From positions 12,773,410 to 12,837,409 of the forward strand of contig NC_135556.1 in NCBI RefSeq assembly GCF_964340395.1: a stretch of DNA of 64,000 nucleotides. Reading direction: 5' to 3'. Numbering within the stretch: the stretch's first letter is position 1; each line of letters opens with the position of its first letter. Below, one piece after another: positions 22,512 through 34,829 of the stretch. Source of the DNA: Glandiceps talaboti (taxonomy: Eukaryota > Hemichordata > Enteropneusta > Spengelidae). A program made the position numbers and the translations under genes. The notes below the pieces were generated by a model. The model ran no database searches, was not told the DNA's origin, and worked only from the letters and a program-made list of their open reading frames with translations.

Positions 22512-24560
22512 GAGCAAGAAGAGATCCTCTTCAAGAATTAATCATGTTTGAGTTAATTATCACTATCATTGTGTAAGCTTAGGTTGTAAATGTAATCTAT
22601 AATCTGTTTTTTGCTTTTGAATACAATATTACTTCTATAACTATCGTGAGTGATGTGTCGGTTTATTTCGGTCATATATTTTTGTGGTGGTATGGTTTAT
22701 GAACATGAAATAACCTTTTTGTTGGATTTCTGTGTGCGCAAGTGTAGACTTGACAGTGCCCTTCCTGTGGTAGATCCCAGTCCTTTCTAAAATTTGTCAT
22801 GGTGGCGCTCTACTTCCTGTCTGTGTGTACCTTGGGGGTATACATGGTATAGGTTACTCAGTTAATCATAGAGCACTGCTGCTTTCCTCTGTGTCTGAAC
22901 AATATGAAAAACATCCCTGATTTACACTTCTACAGAATACCAAGGGACAAAGCTCTTGAAACTGCACTACGAGGTTAAGATACCCCTAGTTTGAGTGAGG
23001 GCGCTGTATTCTCAATTTCCTGTTTGCAGACTGGAATGGCCTCATACACCATACCACACAGCTGTATCTGGGACGGTTTTTTTTTTTCTTCAAGTGTAAG
23101 GCCTGATAAAAAAAATTGTGTGGTTCCGGTTTCGCTCTATTTTAGAATAGGTGGGGTAGGTAGATTTTTTTTTTCATGCTCGAGTGTAGTTCAGGTGTTC
23201 CATTATTTTCCAAACAAACAAACAAGGACCTGGTATATGTTATTTCACATCGGTTTTTCAAGTAGAAAAACGTAGTAAAGTTGTTTTATAAATTAAAAAT
23301 CCAAAATAAATACCCAATTCTCATCCATATTGGCACTTTAAGTTGATGCCAGTTTCCGCATCCACTAAGTTCTCGTGAGACTTCACAATTTTTGCGATTT
23401 TATTATTTTTTCTCGAATACGTAAAAAAAAAAGTTTAGGGTCGGCAGTGAAAAACTAGGTGGAGTCGGGTAACCGAAACCAAACACTTATTTTTTTTTAC
23501 GCCTAATCGATCAAAGACATATTTACTAAAAAGTCGTCAGTTATATAAAAAGACATTTATTATTTGTGACCAAAGACCAATTTGCACCATTTCATAACAT
23601 TGCAGGTTTTTAGAAGATCAAATTTTAGACCAAAATACATTGTAGGAATTCCATACTGAGTAAGGAAATGGGAGTCACAAAACGTAGTGTTCACTCGTAC
23701 TTTTTCCCTCAGGAGGCAACATTTTGGGGCAATTAATGGCACAGTTGTGATTTGGTAGACAATAGACCACACTTTAGACCAATTTATCGAAATCGAAAAC
23801 AATGTAGACTCGGAGTGGACCCCATGTCAAACTCTTCAACTCGAAAATCAAACCAAAGGGCTCATGCGCTAGAAAAAAATGAACTCAAATGGCGGCTCAA
23901 ACACCCGGGCGCAAACATTAAACATTACGTATAGTCCATAGGGACTCGAGGGGGTAATTTCGTAAAATATCAAAGACTACGCTGATTCCTGTGACGTGCA
24001 TCATTATGGTGCGCATAAATTTTCTCGTGAAGAGTGTCACGCCAACAAATTAATAAGCCACCAGGGTTTCAATTGTTCATCGTTAGTGTCCATTACAAGT
24101 CATCAAACTTATATTAAATGCATTTTCTAATGTTTTGACCTTCATATTATATCATGAGTTGTCAAACAGCCCCCCACATGATGGACAGAAGTGACGTTAT
24201 CTACAAAATTATCTATCATTTTCAACGGTAAATTACCATGCTACGATCTAGTAATTATCAAAAATTGACTTGTAGTGTCAAACTTTCCTCCAAGTTTTAT
24301 GTAAGAGTACGAATATGTCTTTCTCATATAAGACATAACCGCCGTCAACTCGCTAAATTTCTAGCCAACCTCTTCAACTTACATACTGTGAGTAAAAGGG
24401 GGTGGAGGGGGGCATTTACTGTTGCCTGACATCATATTACAAGTGTGTCGAATCACACATTCGATACAAGATAGACATGGTCATAGTTGATGATAAAAAA
24501 CACACCACATTAAGTTGATTGATATGTATCCATCTGTTCCCAGGCGAAAATTGTCAGTTA
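22512..24560. repeat. 2-kb tandem duplication, unit A
   Basis: 2049 bp, starting GAGCAAGAAGAGATCCTC. It is nearly identical over its length to the adjacent unit B (24561-26636); most differences are single bases and homopolymer lengths. Open frames at 23560-23802 (minus) and 23752-23934 (plus) recur unchanged in unit B, but they overlap each other, resemble no family and have no coding features. The unit contains a nested inverted-repeat element (about 23098-23506) and a dispersed repeat piece (about 22787-23043). Confidence 0.9.
23098..23506. mobile_element. Inverted-repeat element nested in unit A
   Basis: The left end (TAAGGCCTGATAAAAAAAAT followed by TGTGTGGTTCCGGTTT) is complementary to the right end (GGTAACCGAAACCAAACACT, a T-run, then ACGCCTAA). 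The same element lies in unit B (about 25151-25565), and a fragment of the family lies at about 45410-45475 (CCGACCCTAAACATTTTTT). It is probably a MITE; the family is unknown. Confidence 0.5.
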
Positions 24561-26636
24561 GAGCAAGAAGAGTTCCTCTTCAGGAATTAATTATGTTTTG
24601 AGTTAATTATATCCATATCATTGTGTAAGCTTAGGTTGTAAATGTAATCTATAATCTGTTTTTTGCTTTTGAATACAATATTACTTCTATAACTATCGTG
24701 AGTGATGTGTCGGTTTATTTCGGTCATATACTTTTGTGGTGGTATGGTTTATGAACATGAAATAACCTTTTTGTTGGATTTCTGTGCATGCAAGTGTAGA
24801 CTTGACAGTGCCCTTCCTGTGGTAGATCCCAGTCCTTTCTAAAATTTGTCATGGTGGCGCTCTACTTCCTGTCTGTGTGTACCTTGGGGGTATACATGGT
24901 ATAGGTTACTCAGTTAATCATAGAGCACTGCTGCTTTCCTCTGTGTCTGAACAATATGAAAAACATCCCTGATTTACACTTCTACAGAATACCAAGGGAC
25001 AAAGCTCTTGAAACTGCACTACGAGGTTAAGATACCCCTAGTTTGAGTGAGGGCGCTGTATTCTCAATTTCCTGTTTGCAGACTGGAATGGCCTCATACA
25101 CCATACCACACAGCTGTATCTGGGACGGGGTTTTTTTTCTTCAAGTGTAAGGCCTGATAAAAAAAATTGTGTGGTTCCGGTTTCGCTCTATTTTAGAATA
25201 GGTGGGGTAGGTAGATTTTTTTTCATGCTCGAGTGTAGTTCAGGTGTTCCATTATTTTCCAAACAAACAAACAAACAAACAAGGACCTGGTATATGTTAT
25301 TTCACATCGGTTTTTCAAGTAGAAAAACGTAGTAAAGTTGTTTTATAAATTAAAAATCCAAAATAAATACCCAATTCTCATCCATATTGGCACTTTAAGT
25401 TGATGCCAGTTTCCGCATCCACTAAGTTCTCGTGAGACTTCACAATTTTTGCGATTTTATTATTTTTTCTCGAATACGTAAAAAAAAAGTTTAGGGTCGG
25501 CAGTGAAAAACTAGGTGGAGTCGGGTAACCGACACCAAACACTTATTTTTTTTTACGCCTAATCGATCAAAGACATATTTACTAAAAAGTCGTCAGTTAT
25601 ATAAAAAGACATTTATTATTTGTGACCAAAGACCAATTTGCACCATTTCATAACATTGCAGGTTTTTAGAAGATCAAATTTTAGACCAAAATACATTGTA
25701 GGAATTCCATACTGAGTAAGGAAATGGGAGTCACAAAACGTAGTGTTCACTCGTACTTTTTCCCTCAGGAGGCAACATTTTGGGGCAATTAATGGCACAG
25801 TTGTGATTTGGTAGACAATAGACCACACTTTAGACCAATTTATCGAAATCGAAAACAATGTAGACTCGGAGTGGACCCCATGTCAAACTCTTCAACTCGA
25901 AAATCAAACCAAAGGGCTCATGCGCTAGAAAAAAATGAACTCAAATGGCGGCTCAAACACCCGGGCGCAAACATTAAACATTACGTATAGTCCATAGGGA
26001 CTCGAGGGGGTAATTTCGTAAAATATCAAAGACTACGCTGATTCCTGTGACGTGCATCATTATGGTGCGCATAAATTTTGTCGTAAAGAGCGTCACGCCA
26101 ACAAATTAATAAGCCATCAGGGTTTCAATTTGTCATCGTTAGTTTCCATTACAAGTCATTAAACTTATATTAAATGCATTTTCTAATGTTTTGACCTTCA
26201 TATCATATCATGAGTTGTCAAACAGCCCCCCACATGATGGACAGACGTGATGTTATCTACAAAATTATCTATCATTTTCAACGGTAAATTATCATGCTAC
26301 GATCTAGTAATTATCAAAAATTGACTTGTAGTGTCAAACTTTCCTCCAAGTTTTATGTAAGAGTACGAATATGTCTTTCTCATATAAGACATAACCGCCG
26401 TCAACTCGCTAAATTTCTAGCCAACCTCTTCAACTTACGTACTGTGAGTAAAAGGGGGTGGAGGGGGGGGGGGGCATTTTCTGTTGCCTGACATCATATT
26501 ACAAGTGTGTCGAATTTTAATTTTCACATCACACATTCGATACGAGGTAGACATGGTCATAATTGATGATAAAAAACACACCACATTAAGTCGATTGATA
26601 CGTATCCATCTGTTCCCAGGCGAAAACTGTCAATTA
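24561..26636. repeat. 2-kb tandem duplication, unit B
   Basis: 2076 bp, abutting unit A without spacer. It differs by extra AAAC units near 25262, a longer G run near 26463 and about 17 additional bases near 26515. The high identity, including in non-coding parts, points to a recent duplication (or to an assembly artefact between haplotypes). Confidence 0.9.
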
Positions 26637-26734
26637 TCGAACTGTTTACTTAAAAGAGAAGACATTACCTGCCATTAGACCCAATCCCGCCCATTGCCTT
26701 CGATTGAAAGTAATTATAATTTGGTACATTAAAT

Positions 26735-27025
26735 CCGGGGTGTAATGGCTTTATAGAACTGTCAGTACATTAAAGGCGTACAGTGGTTTTATAGAATTGT
26801 CAGTACATTAAGATGGTGCAGTGGCTTTATAGAATTACTATACAATTATGGGTAACAGTACTTTGCATTAAGGGGTGCAGCAGTGGCTTTATAGAATTAC
26901 TATACAATTATGAGTAACAGTACTTTACATTAAAGGGTGCAGTGGCTTTATAGAATTACTATACAATTATGAGTAACAGTACTTTGCATTAAGGGGTGCA
27001 GCAGTGGCTTTATAGAATTGTCAAT
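26735..27025. repeat. Tandem repeat, about 45- and 62-bp units
   Basis: Five to six units built on GTGCAGTGGCTTTATAGAAT. The longer units also contain TACTATACAATTATG and GTAACAGTACTTT. It lies directly after the 2-kb duplication. Confidence 0.75.
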
Positions 27026-27469
27026 ACGTTACATTTAAAGTTTTTTTCTCACTTTTTTTGGAGGAGGGGGTTCAGTAAAAATCTGTACATAAATCAATAG
27101 CCTATCCTCGAGCTCCCACTAACCTCATTACACCATAAAGCTTTACATCAACAGGGGATGGACCTCACAAAAACAATTTCCATGTCCACATAGAACAGGA
27201 ATCCCTTTCCCAGGTTTTTAAGCAGCGTCGTAATTTTCGATATTTTACTTCCACTGAACCAATGAGTAGTATATTAATGGTAGAAATGTCTATATTTCTT
27301 GTACCTGAAGGGGACCCCATTCAACCTCCCTGATATGAATTTAGTGGATTATGTTGTGTTATTTAAACACCGAAACCTAAATAATAAGTTGCAAATTGGT
27401 ATCCGTTATTAAAAAAAGAAAAAAAAGAGACGATCACCATACCAAGGTGGGTTCGGTCTGTTTTAAAAG

Positions 27470-27655
27470 AACTGGGCTGGGGGGGGGGGTGTCTCAGATT
27501 ATAGCTAGGTTTGCTGTGAGCGAAGGGGGGGGTCTCAGATTATAGCTAGGTTTGCTGTGAGCAAAGGGGGGGGGGTTCTCAGATTATAGCTAGGTTTGTT
27601 GTGAATGAAGGTGGGAGGGGTCTCAGATTATAGCTAGGTTGTTGTGAGCGCAGTG
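27470..27655. repeat. Four-copy tandem repeat with G runs, about 43-bp period
   Basis: Each unit holds TCTCAGATTATAGCTAGGTT, followed by TTGTGAG-like sequence and a G tract of varying length. Confidence 0.8.
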
Positions 27656-27659
27656 AGAA

Positions 27660-29280
27660 TGTGCCAGCCCACCTTCGGCCGCATTACCTGATCACTCCCT
27701 AAATTGATCCAAATAGCAGTGAATATGAGTTCAATCTGTTCGTGTAATCAACTTGTTTTGGAGTACTCTCAGTGATAACACGTAGTACTTAAAAGGGACA
27801 CAACTCGAGTTTACACATTTTGGGCGGAATTTGGCTGCATATTCAAAAAATACTCCCAGTATTCAACTTAATGAAGCATTCAAGTATTTGCAATTGACTG
27901 AACTTAACCTGATATTAAGAAATAACGTATAAATGACTGAATGGTGTAATTCTTCATAATTACATTTTTAAAAATTATCCCTGCAGTGTGAAATAAACTG
28001 TTTTAACAATGGCCAGGAGACAATGGCAAACGAGGCATGCATTGGCATTGACTGGTAAAGTAGTCCTTGTAACTCTACATGTGGGTTTTTTCTATTATCG
28101 TTCTTTCCATCGTATACTCAAATGCAGAATAACATAACTACTGTTACAGTAACTGTCTCAAATCCTGAGGGACTCTGGTAGATTCGACACTTATCGTGTT
28201 ATCGTACCATGCTGGGTTTCCTACATCAACATCAGTAATTTCAGACTGTGTGTTTGAATTGAGAGGAGACACGGCTAATGTACAAAAGCAATTTCTGACA
28301 CTTCTTATCATCCGGTGTGTTTAGCTTGCCAGTCGGCGTCAGTTGCTATAGGTACTACGATATAAAAGAAAGTGGACACTCTCACTGTATTAGTTGAATG
28401 ACAATACTAGTAATATGGATACACGTTATTATTGTAAAGTTCGTTATCAACTGTGGCTATATTATTGTAAACACTCGAAACATCTTGACAAAGCAAAGCG
28501 TCTTCGATTCAACACGACCATTTTGACATGACGTTGATGAGTCAAGGTGGAATGATGCATGAGTGGCTCTTCAGACCACTCTGACTAAAAGTTCTGAGAT
28601 GGCTGAGACATAAACCAAACACCTTGTGTGGTGGCAACGACACAATCAACACCTTCCACGTTTTCACACGAGCATATGCAAGCACTCGTGCCCATTGTCA
28701 GCAATCTCCACAGACTCCACAAACTGACTTGATAAGTTTTGGGTGAGATTTATATACGTAGTATTCTTCTTACATATTAAACGACCCGATGACGTAATTT
28801 TTATACGTATAAAAAATGTCAAGGGATCCATGTTAGGCAATCAACTGTTCTAACAATGATAGGAGACATGCATCGACATTAACGCATGCGTATTACGTTC
28901 TGAAGCGCTGTTCTATACCTTATAGATTAATCGAGACTCCATGTAAGTATAAACACTCGAAAAGGGTATATAAACTCAGCTTAAGGCACTCTCATTTGCA
29001 TAATTTTTCTACTGACTTGATCATCAAAAACAACATACCCAAATGAACGAGATCTGGTACACAAAGTCCTTGAACTTATATATCTAGAACTTAGGGGCCT
29101 GCTCAATAGTTCAATGTAGGATTAAAAGTAATTCTTCTACTTAATCGATTTTACGTTTAATGGATGCTTTGTACCCCTAAATACAGATATTTCTTTAAAA
29201 ATGTCAAATTGAGAAATGGACGTATTTTTGCTATAGTTAATGCATAGCACTAAAATAAAGTAAAGTGTCAGTAAAAGAAT
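27660..29280. other. Non-coding, no recognisable gene
   Basis: Unique AT-rich sequence with only very short open frames. I see no exon, RNA gene or repeat here. Confidence 0.5.
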
Positions 29281-29284
29281 TTGT

Positions 29285-29587
29285 ACTCACTACATACTGG
29301 CTTTGTATACACAGCACTACATACTACTACATACTGGCTTTGTATACACAGCACTACATACTGCTACATACTGGCTTTGTATTCATAGCACTACATACTA
29401 CTACATACTGGCTTTGTATTCATAGCACTACATACTACTACATACTGGCTTTGTATTCATAGCACTACATACTACTACATACTGGCTTTGTATACACAGC
29501 ACTACATACTGCTACATACTGGCTTTGTATTCATAGCACTACATACTACTACATACTGGCTTTGTATTCACAGCACTACATACTACT
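29285..29587. repeat. Minisatellite, 37-bp unit
   Basis: About eight units of TACTGGCTTTGTATACACAG followed by CACTACATACTACTACA, with ATTCATAG/ACACAG and ACTACT/CTGCT variants. A 65-residue open frame across it is only a reading of the repeat. Confidence 0.9.
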
Positions 29588-30410
29588 AGCTACATACTGA
29601 TTTGAAATTGATTGTGCGGCTTGAAGCAATTTTCAATTTTGGTCAATTTAGTTAGAAAGGGGGGGGGGGGGTCTGAGGCCTAAGTATAAGAATTTAATTT
29701 TCTATCCTACATAGGTGATCTATTGATCTCGCTCCTTATAAGTGTAGTGGTAGAAATAATAACTCTGGTTTGCGAGTATGGACATGTTCGGGAAAACACC
29801 AACCACACGCTTGTATCGTGAAGCCGGCCTAGAGCCAGCTATGAAAGAGGAATTTTTGATTACAGTGTATTCGTTCAAGGAAAACACACTGGGCTTCCTA
29901 AAAGTGATTGTGACTTATCAGCTTTGAATTCAAATTAACATTTCTTTCACAGCGTTAAAATTCACAGAATTCTACCGTCTCGATGCGGATGTCGGCGCGA
30001 CTTGGTACATCTATAAACCAAACTCCGTTCCCGAAAACATTCCATGACCCACACGTATACAGTGTAGTAGTGCAGTGGTGTCAATACTTCCAATTACTTT
30101 GTATAACATTCGTATATTATGATGATAATTAGTATTCGTAGCAAGGCCAAGGTCGTAACATGGCCAAGGACAAGGTAATCTTGGCAAATGTTAAGTGTAA
30201 CGTTACAGAGCCGTAATCTGGCAATGTATAAACGGTCACCAGTTGTATATCATATTTTAGGTGGTGTAGTTCGACAAGTAGTTATCTGTACAATAAGTGC
30301 ATGTGTATGCGTGCGTGGGTGTGCGCGCGCACGCAAGCACGTATTTGCTTTGTGAGTGTAAATGTATCTATCTGTGTAGATGTATGTAAATATATATGCA
30401 TATATATACA

Positions 30411-30412
<2 letters not shown>

Positions 30413-30444
<32 letters not shown>
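30413..30444. repeat. (GT)n microsatellite
   Basis: About 15 GT units preceded by a TATA-rich stretch. Confidence 0.9.
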
Positions 30445-30446
<2 letters not shown>

Positions 30447-30985
30447 CTCAAAATGACTAAGGGAAGTGACTATCAAAAGATAGTCCCTCTGCCCAAAGAG
30501 AATAGTGTAATGTAATATATCGTAGTCCATCCAATTAATTAATTACATTAGGTTTTCCGCCGTGTGACTTCTTGGATTTCCTCAGATATTGCCATGACGT
30601 TTACAGGCTTCATTCCCTTCGGAAACGTTCGGAAATGTTTCTTAAAACAGTAGAGGTCTAGACTGAGATCTGGGGTTGATATTGACCGCACACCACTACC
30701 AGATTAGAGCTGGTCACTGATACCCCCCCCCCACCCGAACTACAGCTAAGCAGAACCAAAATTAACCCTAGGCATGAACATTTAAAAGGCTTACTCAGGT
30801 ATAATTCGTGATACAGGGTGACATAACATCGTGATTTTTAAAAGTGTAAACAATATGCATTGAACAAAACGGGAGTGAGCGCCGCCTTCCGAAACAACAA
30901 AATCGTACACAAACGACACTCAACGAAGGAAATAGAAGTGTACAGAGAAATCGAGTCCAACTCGTATACAGAGGTGTGTAGAACC

Positions 30986-31253
30986 AGTCATTGAGAGCGC
31001 GGAAATTGCTTTGAACGCCCAGTCATTGAGAGCGCGGAAATTGCTTTGAACGCCCAGTCATTGAGAGCGCGGAAATTGCTTTGAACACCCAGTCATTGAG
31101 AGCGCGGAAATTGCTTTGAACGCCCAGTCATTGAGAGCGCGGAAATTGCTTTGAACACCCAGTCATTGAGAGCGCGGAAATTGCTTTGAACGCCCAGTCA
31201 TTGAGAGCGCGGAAATTGCTTTGAAACGCCCAGTCATTGAGAGCGCGGAATTG
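30986..31253. repeat. Minisatellite, 35-bp unit
   Basis: Seven full units and one partial unit of AGTCATTGAGAGCGCGGAAA followed by TTGCTTTGAACGCCC. Units start at 30986, 31021, 31056, 31091, 31126, 31161, 31196 and 31232. The only common variant is ACGC/ACAC. Near-identity suggests recent expansion. It is GC-richer than its surroundings. Confidence 0.95.
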
Positions 31254-31259
31254 TCCCCC

Positions 31260-32640
31260 TCGTCTACCGTAGTAGAACTCATACATGATGTAAGTTATTG
31301 GTTTCAGTCTAATTTACCTCTAGGCAAAAAACACAAAATCGTCAGCGTCTGACTCCGGGTGGAGATAGTAAAAATGGAGAACACTGAGTACGTAATAAAG
31401 TGCCAGTCAGGACCTACACTTCGTAGTTTGACACAATACATACACTTATGTCAGAACGACAACATTCGTCAACTTTGCCACGTTTTCGATATTTGATATG
31501 TCGTAGAACCTATTCACGCAATGTATATGTGTACGTGTAATCACCAGGGGAAAATGTTTACGTCAGAAACTGATCTTTCGGGGAATTGTCGGGAGAATAA
31601 TTGACTACAAATGGTAGTTGGAGTCATAAATGCCGAGACTTTTTTTGTAGTCTGATTTTGGCATATCTTGAAGGGAAACGAAAGTGAACCTGATCTTGTC
31701 CTAGTTGTGTTTGTTTTTGCTTTCATAAAAGACCAAGAAAAGTTATTTTCATCAATCAATCCTGTACTGCGCGACTTTTCTACAAAAAAAAAATAATTCT
31801 TAAAACTGCCAAATTTCATTTAGAAGACTGGGGTCTGCCGTATATACGCGTACACTTAACAGATGAGGCATTGTGGGAAATCACCAAAGTTAGGGGCTTC
31901 GTTTTGTCGTAACTGCTAGCTGGCCATGCTACCATAGAAATAGGCCCTCATAAAGATTACCGTCAAAATCCTGACTTTTAATGTCTAGAAAAGGAAAATA
32001 CAGAATTTAGAGGATAGTGATTTTTTTTCTTCACATGTGTGGTGATTCAATGCCAGATAATGTTGAAAACCCCTTACTGTAATGGACGAACACAACTGGA
32101 TTAAAAGTACACGTATTTGTTGACCCGAAAGAGGAACGACGCGAGCGACCACAAGGGGCGACCGACTGACCGACTCAACAATAATGTACTTATGCAATGT
32201 TTTGTGGTGGTTCTCACGCTCGGAATGTGAAACATGCCTGAAATGTTAGGTGTTATTATTCATGGTTTCAAGTTAACATCAACAGTACTTCGAATTTCAT
32301 CAATTACTGTAAATTAAATAGTGTAAAGGTCATTGAACTCCACGCATATCTTGTTGAAAACAACTGAACACGCCTGTTTCCATATATACTAATCGAGGCA
32401 ATGTACAAAACTACTGTATAAACACCAACCTGTTCTTAGAACTGAACTTCCGTTGACTCAAGTGTATCAACCCAGAGATATATTCCTGGGTCATTTGCCA
32501 CATTTTTCTACTTATCAAGTTTACTGACAAATAAAGTCCCCTTATCTCAGCTCAAAATTAACCATGATGATCGCTCTTATATGATCGAACAGTATACTAA
32601 ACCATTTTGTAAACTAATCATATCTTCAGATACCAGCGAT
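31260..32640. other. Non-coding, no recognisable gene
   Basis: Only scattered short open frames (for example 31541-31819 and 31985-32197, both minus), without family resemblance. No RNA gene or clear repeat is seen. Confidence 0.5.
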
Positions 32641-32689
32641 GTTTTAGCCCCCCCCCCCCCCACACACACACACGGGCATGGCCCGGAGA

Positions 32690-33420
32690 GGGCCATTACG
32701 TTGGGTTCCGTCTGTCTGTATGTTCATCCTCATATGTCTGACATGCGCCAACTAATTTCAATCGAACTTGGCACAGACACAGCATAATATGTGAGATATG
32801 TATGTACGTCCTTTTGTTTTGCAACTGATCAACACGGCCGAATGACAGCCATATTTGTTGTAAAATTTCACAATTTGCATAACTTTGAAACTTTGAAGGT
32901 GTAATAGTAGCAACTCCATTCAAGTGCCCACACTTATATATGAGCTTTCTTGACCTTTGACCTTGAATATCTTCTTCAAGGTCAAATAGCCAAATTTGGA
33001 TTATCTTCATAGCTTTTTGAGTCAACGATTGCAAGTGATGATGATATTTTAATCATGTCTTGTCTTTTACTATGTGAGGCATATGTACATCACTTAATTT
33101 CGTGACCTTTGACCTTGGTAAACACTTTCAAAATGAAATGACAAAAAAATTTCTTTCTTTTTCTACCCTGACCTTTCACTTTTGACCGCCATATTCAAGG
33201 TCAAATGGCAAACTGGTCAATAAATTATGAGGTTTTGTATCTAGAGACGCCATTCAAATTTGCACAATAGCTTTGCAACATACCAGTTAGCCTGGAATCT
33301 GTCTTCTATGAAGTTTTGTTTTCCCAGAAAGACGTCGCATAGTGACACATTTATAATATCTGAAAAGAATAGTCAATGGGACACTTTGATCATATTGGTT
33401 GCGATAACAGGTTAAATTAG
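32690..33420. repeat. Dispersed AGGTCA-rich repeat, copy 1
   Basis: Contains a TCCGTCTGTCTGTATGTTCA-like start, GACAGCCATATTTGTTGTAA, TTTGCATAACTTTGAAAC, CTCCATTCAAGTGCCCACAC and several TGACCTTTGACCTTG blocks. The same order of motifs recurs at the right edge of the window (from about 63090), so this is a family member. No protein is encoded. Classification is unknown. Confidence 0.6.
32951..32965 (-). promoter_or_regulatory. DR1-like nuclear-receptor half-site pair
   Basis: TGACCTTTGACCTTG is, on the minus strand, AGGTCA-A-AGGTCA, the DR1 arrangement bound by RXR/HNF4/COUP-type receptors. A second copy lies at 33103-33118. They sit inside a dispersed repeat away from any gene seen here, so function is only possible. 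Confidence 0.25.
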
Positions 33421-33471
33421 ATAATCATATGCTCAGAGGTTAGTTTCTCAAGAGAGATGTTGAACTGAATT

Positions 33472-33552
33472 ATTCTATTCTCTATTCTATTCTATTCTAT
33501 TCTATTCTATTCTATTCTATTCTATTCTATTCTATTCTATTCTATTCTATTC
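33472..33552. repeat. (TATTC)n pentanucleotide microsatellite
   Basis: About 16 TATTC units, followed by a C-rich pyrimidine tract to about 33593. Confidence 0.95.
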
Positions 33553-34221
33553 TGTTCAGTTCGGTTCCCCCTCCCTCCCTCCCCCTCCCCCCCTCAATAC
33601 GATTAAAGTTTACAGTTCCAATTCATTTGCTTCAGCTCTTACTGATAGAACATGCTGTAGAAAGACTACAAGACTTTGTAAATTAACTACTTGGTCAGAT
33701 GATAATAGCTCAGTAATTTTTTCATAAGCAGGCGGAGAATAAAATAGTGTGGAATATACTTGGACATAGCATTGCCAAAAAAAAATTACATTTCAATAGG
33801 AAGTGATACTAATCTTCAATTTCATTTGAGTAGCAAATGATACAGATTCAATCGGCTCTGTCAATGCCTTGTCGTCTTCCTGTTTCAATTTTTAAACAGT
33901 ACGTGTGAACTGTGAAGGGCAGCTAAAACGTGCAAATGACTAACAATAGTGACAGCTGACAAATGCAATTCAGGTTGAAGTAATGATTTAAAATTTCTAT
34001 AGGTATCAAGTTTATCAAGTGTTGAAACTTTTGCCAACCAATTATTTGATAAATACCTTTAAAAACGCTCTACAAATATATCTAGAAAGACATCTGTGTC
34101 ATTAATTTCTTGTGTTTCCCAAACATCTTGTAAGTTACAAACATACAATAGATTTTTTTTTTTATGTCAGAGGCCCACGTGTGTCTTGTTTTTAAAACCG
34201 ACTCCTACATAACAAATTAAT

Positions 34222-34810
34222 TTAGTCCAGTCTGTTATTGTAACATTCTTTTGGGTGTCTATAGTTTGGCATGGTGATTAACTTACAACGCTTTGGTGTT
34301 TGTAGATGAAGAGGATATCTACCACATTCGCCAAGAATGGTGCAGTTTGGAGCACTGTTTGATATCCCAAGGGAAAACCTACATGCATTATACCGTACTC
34401 TTTCTAATAAAATATAAGATTTCCAAATTTCGGAGCCGTATGTCAGAAAAAGCATCACCATGGTGTTTTTGAATAAAAAGTAAATAAACGATAGTGGGTT
34501 AATTTTCCATACATTCTTGATGATACTAAGGAGCGCTTTTTTACCCTGTTGTGCCAATAGCTTCGTTGCATTGACCATTTCAAACTGACAAGAAAATAAA
34601 ATCCATAGATATTTGTGATAGGATACGACATCTAGTTTTTCAATTTTACAGAGAACCATTTTTCCTTTTGGGAAATGACACCTCCTTTCCTAAACTGACA
34701 TCTGCCACTTATCACAATAATTACTTAGTCTGTTTATCAATCTCTGTAGAGCTATAACACTATCGGAAAACAGAGCTACATCATCCCCAAATGGCGCTTT
34801 TGGGCATTTA
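34222..34810 (-). pseudogene. Degenerate non-LTR reverse transcriptase fragment
   Basis: On the minus strand, from about 34790, the sequence reads a GDDVALFSDSV block (the catalytic xxDD box plus following residues) with LINRLSNYCDKWQMSV. After a break it continues in the open frame 34659-34222 with VSYHKYLWILF, NATKLLAQQGKKAL, FLTYGSEIW and TILGECGRYPLHL. This order is that of the palm-to-thumb and C-terminal part of a LINE ORF2, of a different family from the copy at 2455. Stops, a frame break near 34660-34690 and missing ends show it is dead. Confidence 0.7.
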
Positions 34811-34829
34811 CGAATATTCAAAAAATACC

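Noticed and set aside
23560-25858. Identical 80- and 60-residue frames in both duplication units
   Set aside because: Their repetition only reflects the 2-kb DNA duplication. The two frames overlap on opposite strands and neither has coding signals.
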